Source of the DNA: an uncultured Oscillospiraceae bacterium
GTDB taxonomy: Bacteria > Bacillota > Clostridia > Oscillospirales > Oscillospiraceae
Direction: 5' to 3'
Length of the DNA: 13,783 nt
Assembly (NCBI GenBank): GCA_944385775.1
Contig: CALWYM010000025.1
Location: 1 to 13,783, forward strand
This document shows, piece by piece, positions 8,061-13,783 of the stretch. The notes below the pieces were generated by a model. The model made no database searches. It was not told the DNA's origin and saw nothing but the letters and a program-made list of their open reading frames with translations. Positions within the stretch are counted from its first letter, which is position 1; the number at the start of each line of letters is the position of its first letter. The position numbers and the translations under genes are program-made.

Positions 8061-9275
8061 TTACTTATTTTTTGCGTCCACAATGGCCTGAACTGTGATG
8101 GGCAGACCAAAAAGATTAATAAAGCCGTCGGCGTCAGCCTGGTTATAGTCGCTTTCGTCAAAGGTTGCAAGCTCCTCGGAATAAAGGCTCCATTTACTCC
8201 ATACGCCGGCTTTTATAACATTGCCCTTGTAAAGCTTAAGCTTAACCGTGCCTGTGACCTTTTCCTGGGTCTTATCCACAAAAGCGGAAAGCGCTTCTCT
8301 CAAAGGTGTGTACCACTGACCGTTATACACAAGGTCGGCAAAGGTAATAGCAAGCTCCTGTTTTTTATGTGCCGTAAGCTTGTCAAGGCAGACAGTCTCA
8401 AGGTACTGATGTGCCTTATATAGAATTTCTCCGCCGGGGGTTTCGTAAACACCTCTTGACTTCATGCCCACAAGTCTGTTTTCTACTATGTCAAGCAGAC
8501 CAATTCCGTTTTCTCCACCAAGCTTGTTAAGCTTTAGGATAATTTCCTTTGCGCTCATTGTCTCTCCGTCAATAGCCACAGGCTTGCCCTTTTCAAAATC
8601 AAGAGTTACATAGGTCGGCTTATCAGGAGCGTCGATGGGTGAAACGCCCATCTCAAGGAAACCTGGGTGCTCGTACTGAGGCTCATTTCCGGGATTTTCA
8701 AGGTCAAGTCCCTCATGGGAAAGATGCCAGAGGTTCTTATCCTTGGAATAATTTGTCTCCCTGTCTATCTTAAGAGGCACGTTGTGTGCTTCCGCGTACT
8801 CTATCTCTTCCTCACGACTCTTAATATCCCATATTCTCCACGGAGCGATTATCTTCATGCCGGGGCAGAAATGCTTCAGCGTAAGTTCAAAACGCACCTG
8901 GTCGTTACCCTTTCCAGTACAGCCGTGGCAGATAGCGTCGCACCCCTCCGCAATGGCAATTTCCGCAAGTCTTTTTGCGATAATAGGTCTTGCCATGCTG
9001 GTGCCCAGAAGATATTCCTCATAGGCGGCGCCTGCCATCATCGTGGGGACAATAAAATCGTCCACAAATTCATCTGTAAGGTCCTCTATGTAAAGCTTTG
9101 ACGCGCCTGTCTTTAAAGCCTTTTCCTCAAGCCCCTCAGTTTCGCTGCCCTGTCCAACGTCAGCACAAACCGCAATTACCTCGCAGCCGGGGTAGTTTTC
9201 CTTAAGCCATGGAATAATTATTGATGTATCCAGACCGCCTGAATAGGCAAGTGCTATTTTTTTAATCTCGCTCAT
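8061..9275 (-). CDS. argG: Argininosuccinate synthase
   Basis: ArgG joins citrulline and aspartate using ATP (to AMP and PPi) to form argininosuccinate. It has 404 residues, typical of the bacterial short form. The N-type ATP pyrophosphatase P-loop YSGGLDTS is at 11-18, followed by VCADVGQG (36-43), the citrulline/aspartate-binding region GTSMARP at 91-97 and GCTGKGNDQVRFE at 118-130. The ATG at 9273-9275 has GGAGG nine nt upstream (9285-9289). It is the first gene of the seven-gene arg operon, directly behind the ArgR-type promoter/operator. Confidence 0.97.
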   Translation of the reverse strand: MSEIKKIALAYSGGLDTSIIIPWLKENYPGCEVIAVCADVGQGSETEGLEEKALKTGASKLYIEDLTDEFVDDFIVPTMMAGAAYEEYLLGTSMARPIIAKRLAEIAIAEGCDAICHGCTGKGNDQVRFELTLKHFCPGMKIIAPWRIWDIKSREEEIEYAEAHNVPLKIDRETNYSKDKNLWHLSHEGLDLENPGNEPQYEHPGFLEMGVSPIDAPDKPTYVTLDFEKGKPVAIDGETMSAKEIILKLNKLGGENGIGLLDIVENRLVGMKSRGVYETPGGEILYKAHQYLETVCLDKLTAHKKQELAITFADLVYNGQWYTPLREALSAFVDKTQEKVTGTVKLKLYKGNVIKAGVWSKWSLYSEELATFDESDYNQADADGFINLFGLPITVQAIVDAKNK

Positions 9276-9305
9276 TTTAGTGTTCCTCCAAAGCGTTTGT
9301 TTTCA

Positions 9306-9342
9306 TGTTGATAATTATGCAATATTATTTATAAAAAGTCAA
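9306..9342 (-). promoter_or_regulatory. Sigma-A-type promoter of the arg operon
   Basis: On the minus strand the -35 element is TTGACT (9337-9342), the spacer is exactly 17 bp, and the -10 element is CATAAT (9314-9319). Transcription should start near 9306-9308, about 30 nt before the argG start. The leader is too short for a T-box or riboswitch. Both elements lie within ARG-box-like palindromes, so repression by blocking RNA polymerase is the expected mode. Confidence 0.85.
9308..9321 (-). promoter_or_regulatory. ArgR/AhrC operator, weaker half (ARG box 2, over the -10)
   Basis: The minus-strand sequence TGCATAATTATCAA matches the ARG box consensus at 11 of 14 positions and contains the whole -10 hexamer. 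Its centre is 31 bp, about three helical turns, from the centre of box 1, so both would face the same side of the DNA. AT-richness makes a chance match possible. Confidence 0.6.
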
Positions 9343-9352
9343 TAATTATTCA
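9339..9352 (-). promoter_or_regulatory. ArgR/AhrC operator (ARG box 1, over the -35)
   Basis: The minus-strand sequence TGAATAATTATTGA matches the ARG box consensus TGAATWWWWATTCA at 13 of 14 positions and overlaps the first bases of the -35 hexamer. The consensus is known from ArgR/AhrC regulators; binding here is inferred. No argR gene is in the window. Confidence 0.8.
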
Positions 9353-9438
9353 TTAATTAATTTTATTTTGTAAATATATACACTACTCTTTAAGAATCCA
9401 CCTATTATTATTGGATATTTTTCACACAAAAAGCAGCA

Positions 9439-9474
9439 AAAAATACTGCCTGTATGAATACAGGCAGTATTTTT
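9439..9474 (-). terminator. Intrinsic terminator after the LtaS-like gene
   Basis: A long stem (9439-9454 with 9459-9474, core GC-containing part ATACTGCCTGTA) closes on a TGAA tetraloop. A/T pairs at its base supply a T-run on both strands. It overlaps the stop codon of the membrane sulfatase gene by two bases and lies upstream of the argG promoter, so it separates the two transcription units. Confidence 0.87.
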
Positions 9475-11464
9475 ATTCAAATATATAACTTTCGCTTTCA
9501 CTTAGCTCAATAAGGGCATTTGTTCGCTGGCGGACTGTTATCGTATCTCCGGGACTTATATCGCTTGCCTTTGCCGTAAGGGTGTTTCCGTCTACGAAAA
9601 CAGTTTTCACGGCGTCGCCGTTTATAACGATTTCACTCCACTGCGTAAAGTTTTCTCCGTAAACGGTAAGCGTATCACCGTCAAACCGGGCGTCCTCAAC
9701 AGTTATGGGTACAACGCCCATCTTAAGCTTTGTGCTTTTGTACTTGTCCCGTCCGTCATAGCAGAAACTGCTTCCGTACAGCATATCGTACTCAAGGCTT
9801 TCCAAATCCTCAATGTAGCTTTCGTTGCTCTCACGGTTTTGATGAAGCTTAAATAGAATCCCCTTATGTATGCCTATCATATCAAGCACCTTGGCAGAAA
9901 GCTGATAGGCGGACAGATCCTCGTCCTGCTGGAAAAACCCCAGGTTGTCCCAGGTAACGTACTCCGTTTCAAATATATTTCCGTTTTTAAGCTCCTCCGC
10001 GCCGATGTCGAAGTTCGGAAGGTGGTCGCCGTAGAGCACCAGAATGGTAGGCTCGTCACGGTTTTCAAGCATCTTGACAAGCTCGCCGATAAACTGATCC
10101 ATTTCCTCAATCTGGCTTACGTAATACTCAAAAGCCGCCTCTGTATCGTCATCGTCAAAAAGGACGGAGTCGACCCCCTCCACATTCCCATCAGAAGCGC
10201 CTTTCTGGTACTTTCCATGCCCCTGAACACTGATGGTAAAAACAAAATTCTGACCGTCATCGGAATCAAGAGCCTTTTCTATTTCTTCCACAAGGACCAT
10301 ATCCTTTGCCCAGCCAATAGGGTTATACTCCACGTTCTGCATATACTCGATTGACGTAAAGGTATCAAAACCTAGCTGCGCAAAAACCTTGTTTCTGTCA
10401 TAGAAAGTGGCCGTATTATTATGGATAGCGTTGGCGCTGTAATCAAGGTCCCTTAAAACGGTACACATACTTTCGCAGGCTTTTTCCTTTAAAATCGTTT
10501 TGTAAGGGTACTCGCCCATACCGAAAAAGTCAAGGCTCATACCGCTCAAAACCTCAAATTCCGTGTTGGCAGTACCTGCTCCCACGGAGGGAACTGTCAA
10601 AAAGCCTGAGGTATAGTTATCCCTGAGGTATGTAAAATTAGGCAGAGGGTCATGGGTAAACTCCGTGTCCTCCAGATATTTCACGTCAAAGAAGGACTCC
10701 AGCTGCACCATTATTACGTTAGGCAGCTGCTGCGGAGTCTCATCGTCGGGGAGTTTTTTCAGTATTCTGCTTATACTGCGCTCGGAATAGTTATCCGGCT
10801 GGGATATACCCCTGTCAAAGGCACTTGTAGAGAAGCAGTAGACAAAACCAAAATCGTCATACGCTCCGGAAATGTCAGCAAAGCTGGCCTTTATCACATC
10901 TTCATCAGATACAAGCACATAGAAGGAAAAAGTCAGCATTCCAGCAAGAAGCATGAAAACCGCTGCCCCTTTAAACCTTGGCTTAACGGGCGGAAGCTTT
11001 ATGTATGCCATCACTATAAGGCACACAATAGATAAAATTACAAGCCCCAAAAGGATAAGCTCAAAAACGTTAAAATATACGTGTATAACCTCAAAGCAGG
11101 CAGTTAAAAGCGTAAAATCTATCATACCCAAAGGCGTTACACGGTAGCTCAAAAGAAGAAAATTCACTATACCCAGCGTAACCCACGCTATGATAACAAA
11201 AGCCTGTATGAACCGCCTTCTTCTGAAAAACAAACCTACGCCCAGTGTCAGACTGATTATAAGCGCATTTACAAGAAACCGAAGTGGATGAGTAAATACA
11301 AAAACAACCGCATCGACTACCGAGTGCCTTCCCAGCATCTCAAGCAGCACGGCAATAAACAGAGAGGCGAAAACAGTAAAAATACCCGGTCTCTCATCAG
11401 CTTTAACTGCGATATTTTTAATTTTACAGGCAAACCTATTAAGCCCAATCTTAGCCTTGTTCAT
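9473..11464 (-). CDS. LTA synthase family membrane sulfatase/phosphoglycerol transferase with C-terminal IPT/TIG-like domain
   Basis: This is a polytopic membrane enzyme of the LtaS/MdoB (alkaline-phosphatase-like) family. Relatives move glycerol phosphate from phosphatidylglycerol onto lipoteichoic acid or another surface glycan. It has 663 residues. About five membrane segments can be seen, near 27-45, 60-80, 86-107, 132-154 and 167-186, followed by an extracellular catalytic domain (about 245-545). Metal and catalytic residues are E256 in VQLESFF, T298 in GAGTANTEFE (nucleophile), H416 in VQGHGKY and D480-H481 in YGDHLP. Residues about 585-647 look like an Ig-fold IPT/TIG domain (DTLTVYGENFTQWSEIVING), which standard LtaS lacks. 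The ATG at 11462-11464 has GAGGAG 8 nt upstream. No clear promoter is visible in the about 50 bp behind the upstream terminator. The precise polymer made is unknown. Confidence 0.85.
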   Translation of the reverse strand: MNKAKIGLNRFACKIKNIAVKADERPGIFTVFASLFIAVLLEMLGRHSVVDAVVFVFTHPLRFLVNALIISLTLGVGLFFRRRRFIQAFVIIAWVTLGIVNFLLLSYRVTPLGMIDFTLLTACFEVIHVYFNVFELILLGLVILSIVCLIVMAYIKLPPVKPRFKGAAVFMLLAGMLTFSFYVLVSDEDVIKASFADISGAYDDFGFVYCFSTSAFDRGISQPDNYSERSISRILKKLPDDETPQQLPNVIMVQLESFFDVKYLEDTEFTHDPLPNFTYLRDNYTSGFLTVPSVGAGTANTEFEVLSGMSLDFFGMGEYPYKTILKEKACESMCTVLRDLDYSANAIHNNTATFYDRNKVFAQLGFDTFTSIEYMQNVEYNPIGWAKDMVLVEEIEKALDSDDGQNFVFTISVQGHGKYQKGASDGNVEGVDSVLFDDDDTEAAFEYYVSQIEEMDQFIGELVKMLENRDEPTILVLYGDHLPNFDIGAEELKNGNIFETEYVTWDNLGFFQQDEDLSAYQLSAKVLDMIGIHKGILFKLHQNRESNESYIEDLESLEYDMLYGSSFCYDGRDKYKSTKLKMGVVPITVEDARFDGDTLTVYGENFTQWSEIVINGDAVKTVFVDGNTLTAKASDISPGDTITVRQRTNALIELSESESYIFE

Positions 11465-11513
11465 AGTACAATCTCCTCAAAGCCAAAATCCCCATCTGCT
11501 TTCGAATTAAAAC

Positions 11514-11539
11514 GCCGGGATAGGTATAACTATCCCGGC
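11514..11539 (-). terminator. Intrinsic terminator after the transketolase operon
   Basis: A perfect 10-bp GC-rich stem (GCCGGGATAG, 11514-11523, with 11530-11539) has a six-nt loop. On the minus strand it is followed by GTTTTAATT. The T-run is short and broken by A, so some read-through into the LtaS-like gene is possible. That would fit the lack of an obvious promoter for that gene. Confidence 0.75.
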
Positions 11540-11563
11540 AGGAAAATCCCAGCTCTCGCAAAA

Positions 11564-12523
11564 TCACTTACGGGATACCGCTCTTTTTGCACATTCATAG
11601 ATATGTTCGGCAGTAAGACCGTACTCCTCCTCAAGGAAGCTCTGCGGTCCCACCTGACCAAATCTCTCGTCAACAGCAACGTGCTCCATAGGAACAGGTC
11701 GGCTCTCTATAAGAGTTCTGGCAACAGCCTCGGTAAGTCCTCCGTTTACGCTGTGGTTTTCGGCGCAGACAACAGCTCCTGTTTTTGCTGCGTATTTCTC
11801 AATAAGCTCAGCGTCAATGGGCTTTACCGTAAACATATCTATAACGGCAGCGCTGATTCCCTCCTGAGAAAGACGCTGCGCCGCCTCCATTCCCTTGGCA
11901 ACCATAATTCCGCAGGCAACAATGGTGACATCAGTACCGTCACGGAGCACATTACCCTTTCCTATTTCAAATACGGTTCCCGGCGCGTAAAGCTTAATGC
12001 TTTCCTTACGGGCAGTACGCATATATTTTACGCCGCTTCTGTAAACAAGCTTTGGGAACACGTCCTCCATAAGTACGTTATCGGAAATATCGACAACAGT
12101 GGCATCGGGAATGGTACGCATTAGAGCCATATCCTCAAAGGGCATATGAGTTCCGCCGTTCATGGCGGCGCACACACCGGCGTCTGACCCGATAATCGTC
12201 ATGTCATTTTTCGCATACCCGCCGGACAAAAACACCTGGTCAAAACACCTTCTGGAAGCAAAGCAACCAAAGGAGTGGATTATTGGTCTAAAGCCCACTG
12301 CTGCAAGTCCTGCCGCGACTCCTGCCATATTGCTCTCTGCGATTCCGCAGTCAATGGCACGGTCACGGTGCTGCCTGCCCCACTTAAGCGTATTTATGCA
12401 GCTCATAAGGTCCGCGTCAAGGTAAATTACGTTTTCATCCTCAGCCACAAGCTTTTGGATTGTGGAGGATATAACGTCCTTAAAAATTTTAGTATCCTTT
12501 TCACCGTTATATATAATATCCAT
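11564..12523 (-). CDS. Transketolase, C-terminal subunit
   Basis: This is the second half of a split transketolase (pyrimidine-binding and C-terminal domains), 319 residues. It pairs with the N subunit encoded just upstream to move two-carbon ketol units between sugar phosphates in the non-oxidative pentose phosphate pathway. The catalytic Glu that activates thiamine diphosphate is E63 in GIAESNMAG. GGTHMPFEDMALMRTIPD (123-140) and the C-terminal FGQVGPQSFLEEEYGLT (288-304) are typical. The ATG at 12521-12523 is chosen because it follows the N-subunit stop by one base and has GAGGGGG 9 nt upstream. The longer frame from 12541 would start inside that Shine-Dalgarno region. DXP-synthase-like alternatives are less likely given the partner gene. 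Confidence 0.92.
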   Translation of the reverse strand: MDIIYNGEKDTKIFKDVISSTIQKLVAEDENVIYLDADLMSCINTLKWGRQHRDRAIDCGIAESNMAGVAAGLAAVGFRPIIHSFGCFASRRCFDQVFLSGGYAKNDMTIIGSDAGVCAAMNGGTHMPFEDMALMRTIPDATVVDISDNVLMEDVFPKLVYRSGVKYMRTARKESIKLYAPGTVFEIGKGNVLRDGTDVTIVACGIMVAKGMEAAQRLSQEGISAAVIDMFTVKPIDAELIEKYAAKTGAVVCAENHSVNGGLTEAVARTLIESRPVPMEHVAVDERFGQVGPQSFLEEEYGLTAEHIYECAKRAVSRK

Positions 12524-12524
12524 C

Positions 12525-13367
12525 TTATTTATCCCCCTCAATGGCGGAAAGAGCAGCCTTAAGCTCGTCTCTCCATCTGGCGGCAGACTCGTGGCTTACC
12601 GTCATGCTGTGGTTATCAGGAGTCTCCTCGACTTCCTTTATGCCCCGTCCCTTTATGGTGTCAAGAATTACAGCCACCGGCTTGTCGCTTCTTTTCATAA
12701 AGACCTCATAGAGTGCAGCGTAATCGTCGCCCTTTACGGTTACAGCGTCAAAGCCAAAAGCAGAGAACTTTGCCTCAAGGTCACCGGTATCAAGAATATC
12801 CTTAATTGTACCGTCAAGCTGCTTTTTGTTAAAGTCCACCATCCAGCAAAGGTTATTAAGCCCCTTCGCGGCGGCAAACATGGCAGCCTCCCATACCTGT
12901 CCCTCATCAATTTCACCGTCACCGGTCATTAGAAATACCCTTGTATTCTTTCCTCTGAGCTTTTCTCCCAGAGCCATTCCCACGGCGGTAGACGCGCCCT
13001 GACCCAGAGAACCGGTCGTCATGTCAACGCCCGGGGTTTTGTTCTTGTCAACGTGGCTGGGAAGATTCGTATGGGGCTTATTAAGGGTCTTAAGCTCCTC
13101 ATAGGGGAAAAAGCCCTTTATCGCCAGGGTGGCATAAAGCGCCGGACCGCAGTGTCCCTTTGAAAGGACAAACTTGTCCCGCTCCTCCCACTTTGGATTT
13201 TTAGGGTCGTATTTCATAACAGCGCCATAAAGTACAGCCAAAGGATCCGCAGCGCTGAGCGAACCGCCAAGATGACCTGAACCGACCTCCTCCAGTTCAT
13301 CTATTACGCCGATTTTTATTCTAATCGCAAGCTTTTTTATTTCCTTAAGTTGTCTATCGTCAAGCAT
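12525..13367 (-). CDS. Transketolase, N-terminal subunit (thiamine diphosphate binding)
   Basis: This is the pyrophosphate-binding half of a split transketolase, 280 residues. The substrate/cofactor histidine is in GSGHLGGSLSAAD (29-41), followed by LSKGHCGPALY (68-78) and TGSLGQGAS (118-126). The ThDP/Mg motif begins at GDGEIDEGQ (149-157) and ends at VDFNKKQ (N180). The ATG at 13365-13367 has GAGG 9 nt upstream. The enzyme links glycolysis to ribose and erythrose-4-phosphate supply. Part of this gene (residues 51-95) is present again as a degraded copy about 0.56 kb upstream. Confidence 0.93.
   Translation of the reverse strand: MLDDRQLKEIKKLAIRIKIGVIDELEEVGSGHLGGSLSAADPLAVLYGAVMKYDPKNPKWEERDKFVLSKGHCGPALYATLAIKGFFPYEELKTLNKPHTNLPSHVDKNKTPGVDMTTGSLGQGASTAVGMALGEKLRGKNTRVFLMTGDGEIDEGQVWEAAMFAAAKGLNNLCWMVDFNKKQLDGTIKDILDTGDLEAKFSAFGFDAVTVKGDDYAALYEVFMKRSDKPVAVILDTIKGRGIKEVEETPDNHSMTVSHESAARWRDELKAALSAIEGDK
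13083..13219 (-). repeat. Parent segment of the duplicated transketolase N-subunit sequence
   Basis: These 137 bp inside the intact N-subunit gene (codons 51-95) align without gaps to 13647-13783, with seven mismatches (130/137 identical), at an offset of 564 bp in the same orientation. Identity stops sharply at the left end (13083/13647). At the right end it reaches the window edge. Confidence 0.95.
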
Positions 13368-13472
13368 TAAGGGATTCCTCTCTTTCTGTTATCTTGAAAA
13401 CAGGTCTGAACCAAAAAACATACGCAGGCTGCCGGCGACCTTATCCGTCTGCAACACTCCGCACCATTTTAC
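13368..13472 (-). other. 5' leader of the transketolase operon
   Basis: About 105 nt separate the predicted transcription start from the first ATG. It includes a GC-rich self-complementary patch on the plus strand near 13426-13440 (GCAGGCTGCCGGCG) and a T6 run after it on the transcript. I see no TPP-riboswitch core motif or other known RNA class. It may simply be untranslated leader. Confidence 0.45.
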
Positions 13473-13478
13473 GACTAT

Positions 13479-13507
13479 ATTTTACTCTCTCACAGAATGC
13501 AAGTCAA
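13479..13507 (-). promoter_or_regulatory. Sigma-A-type promoter of the transketolase operon
   Basis: On the minus strand the -35 element is TTGACT (13502-13507), the spacer is exactly 17 bp, and the -10 element is TAAAAT (13479-13484). The hexamers are near-consensus, the spacing is the same as at the arg promoter, and the position is upstream of the first gene. Transcription should start near 13472. Confidence 0.82.
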
Positions 13508-13537
13508 CACACCTTTTACAAATATTTTATCCGATTT

Positions 13538-13573
13538 TTGAAATAATTCCTTCAAATATAGGGCAAAATGCCC
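13538..13573. promoter_or_regulatory. Two palindromes upstream of the transketolase promoter
   Basis: An imperfect 18-bp dyad (TTGAA, 8 bp, TTCAA; 13538-13555) is followed by a perfect GGGCA-AAA-TGCCC dyad (13561-13573). Both lie 30-70 bp upstream of the -35. They could be regulator sites or, for the second, a small hairpin. They match no operator I can name with confidence. Confidence 0.3.
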
Positions 13574-13610
13574 ACATTAATTTATTTTTTAACAAAAAAC
13601 CCTCTCTGTA

Positions 13611-13783
13611 TCAGCCTTTGAATTTAATAAGCGACTCATAAAAATCAAGGGTCTTAAGCTCCTCATAGGGGAAAAAGCCTTTTATCGCCAGGGTGGCATA
13701 AAGGGCCGGACAGCAGTGTCCCTTTGAAAGGTCAAACTTGTGCCGCTCATCCCACTTTGGATTTTTAGGGTCGTATTTCGTAA
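13611..13783 (-). pseudogene. Truncated, decayed copy of the transketolase N-subunit gene (runs off window edge)
   Basis: On the minus strand, 13783-13647 encodes the equivalent of residues 51-95 of the intact subunit. The frame then passes into unrelated sequence (LDFYESLIKFKG) and stops at TGA (13611-13613). Compared with the intact copy, five of seven base changes alter the protein: M51T, E61D, D64H, V67D and G74C. The last four fall in the conserved segment around LSKGHCG, so the copy is probably not under selection. It lacks the ThDP motif and cannot be a working subunit. Its 5' part lies beyond the window, so whether it has a start codon and promoter is unknown. Confidence 0.9.

Noticed and set aside
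9276..9306. T-box or arginine riboswitch in front of argG
   Set aside because: The predicted leader is only about 30 nt, too short for either. ARG boxes explain control.
11288..12124. 278-codon open frame on the plus strand across the LtaS-like and transketolase C-subunit genes
   Set aside because: It is antisense to two well-supported genes and crosses a terminator hairpin. Its translation shows no family motif.
12521..12541. Upstream ATG at 12541 as start of the transketolase C subunit
   Set aside because: The ATG lies in the Shine-Dalgarno region of the better-placed ATG at 12523 and overlaps the N-subunit gene.
13368..13472. TPP riboswitch in front of the thiamine-dependent transketolase
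   Set aside because: The conserved TPP core sequences are not present, and transketolase genes are not usual TPP-riboswitch targets.
1..13783. CRISPR arrays, tRNA or rRNA genes, integrases, transposases
   Set aside because: None seen. There are no regularly spaced repeats and no recognisable RNA gene or recombinase motif in the window.

Overview
The window looks like chromosomal DNA of a Gram-positive anaerobe of the class Clostridia. The signs are strong GGAGG-type ribosome binding sites, a transketolase split into two genes, a short type-2 ArgC, an ArgJ-based cyclic arginine pathway, a lipoteichoic-acid-synthase-like membrane sulfatase and a Kdp two-component system. The exact genus cannot be read from the sequence. 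A gut Oscillospiraceae-like organism is a guess.

Layout. (1) Positions 1-1468, plus strand: the C-terminal part of the sensor kinase KdpD, cut by the window edge, overlapping complete KdpE by 8 bp. (2) Positions 1472-1503: a hairpin with T-runs on both sides that serves the convergent kdp and arg units. (3) Positions 9275 down to 1509, minus strand: one continuous arginine operon, argG-argH-argC-argJ-argB-argD-argF. It has a near-consensus sigma-A promoter (TTGACT, 17 bp, CATAAT) whose -35 and -10 elements each lie in an ArgR-type ARG box, centred 31 bp apart. (4) Positions 11464-9473, minus strand: an LtaS-like polytopic membrane phosphoglycerol transferase with a C-terminal IPT/TIG-like beta domain and its own terminator. 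(5) Positions 13367-11564, minus strand: the split transketolase pair (N then C subunit), with a clear promoter about 110-140 bp upstream and a terminator behind it. (6) Positions 13611-13783: a decayed, truncated copy of part of the transketolase N-subunit gene, 130/137 bp identical to the intact copy and running off the window edge.

Together the arg genes encode every step from N-acetylglutamate to arginine. ArgJ recycles the acetyl group from acetylornithine to glutamate; ArgB, ArgC and ArgD turn N-acetylglutamate into N-acetylornithine; ArgF, ArgG and ArgH turn ornithine into arginine. No argA is present, so ArgJ is probably bifunctional or argA lies elsewhere. ArgB carries the N-terminal extension typical of arginine-inhibited enzymes, which fits feedback control of a cyclic pathway. 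ArgR-type repression at the promoter would add control of transcription.

Most genes here are well-known families. I see no clearly new system. The points most worth a second look are the promoter/operator geometry, the perfect 15-bp intercistronic hairpin between argG and argH, the sulfatase with an added C-terminal domain, and the transketolase gene fragment with its foreign-looking tail.
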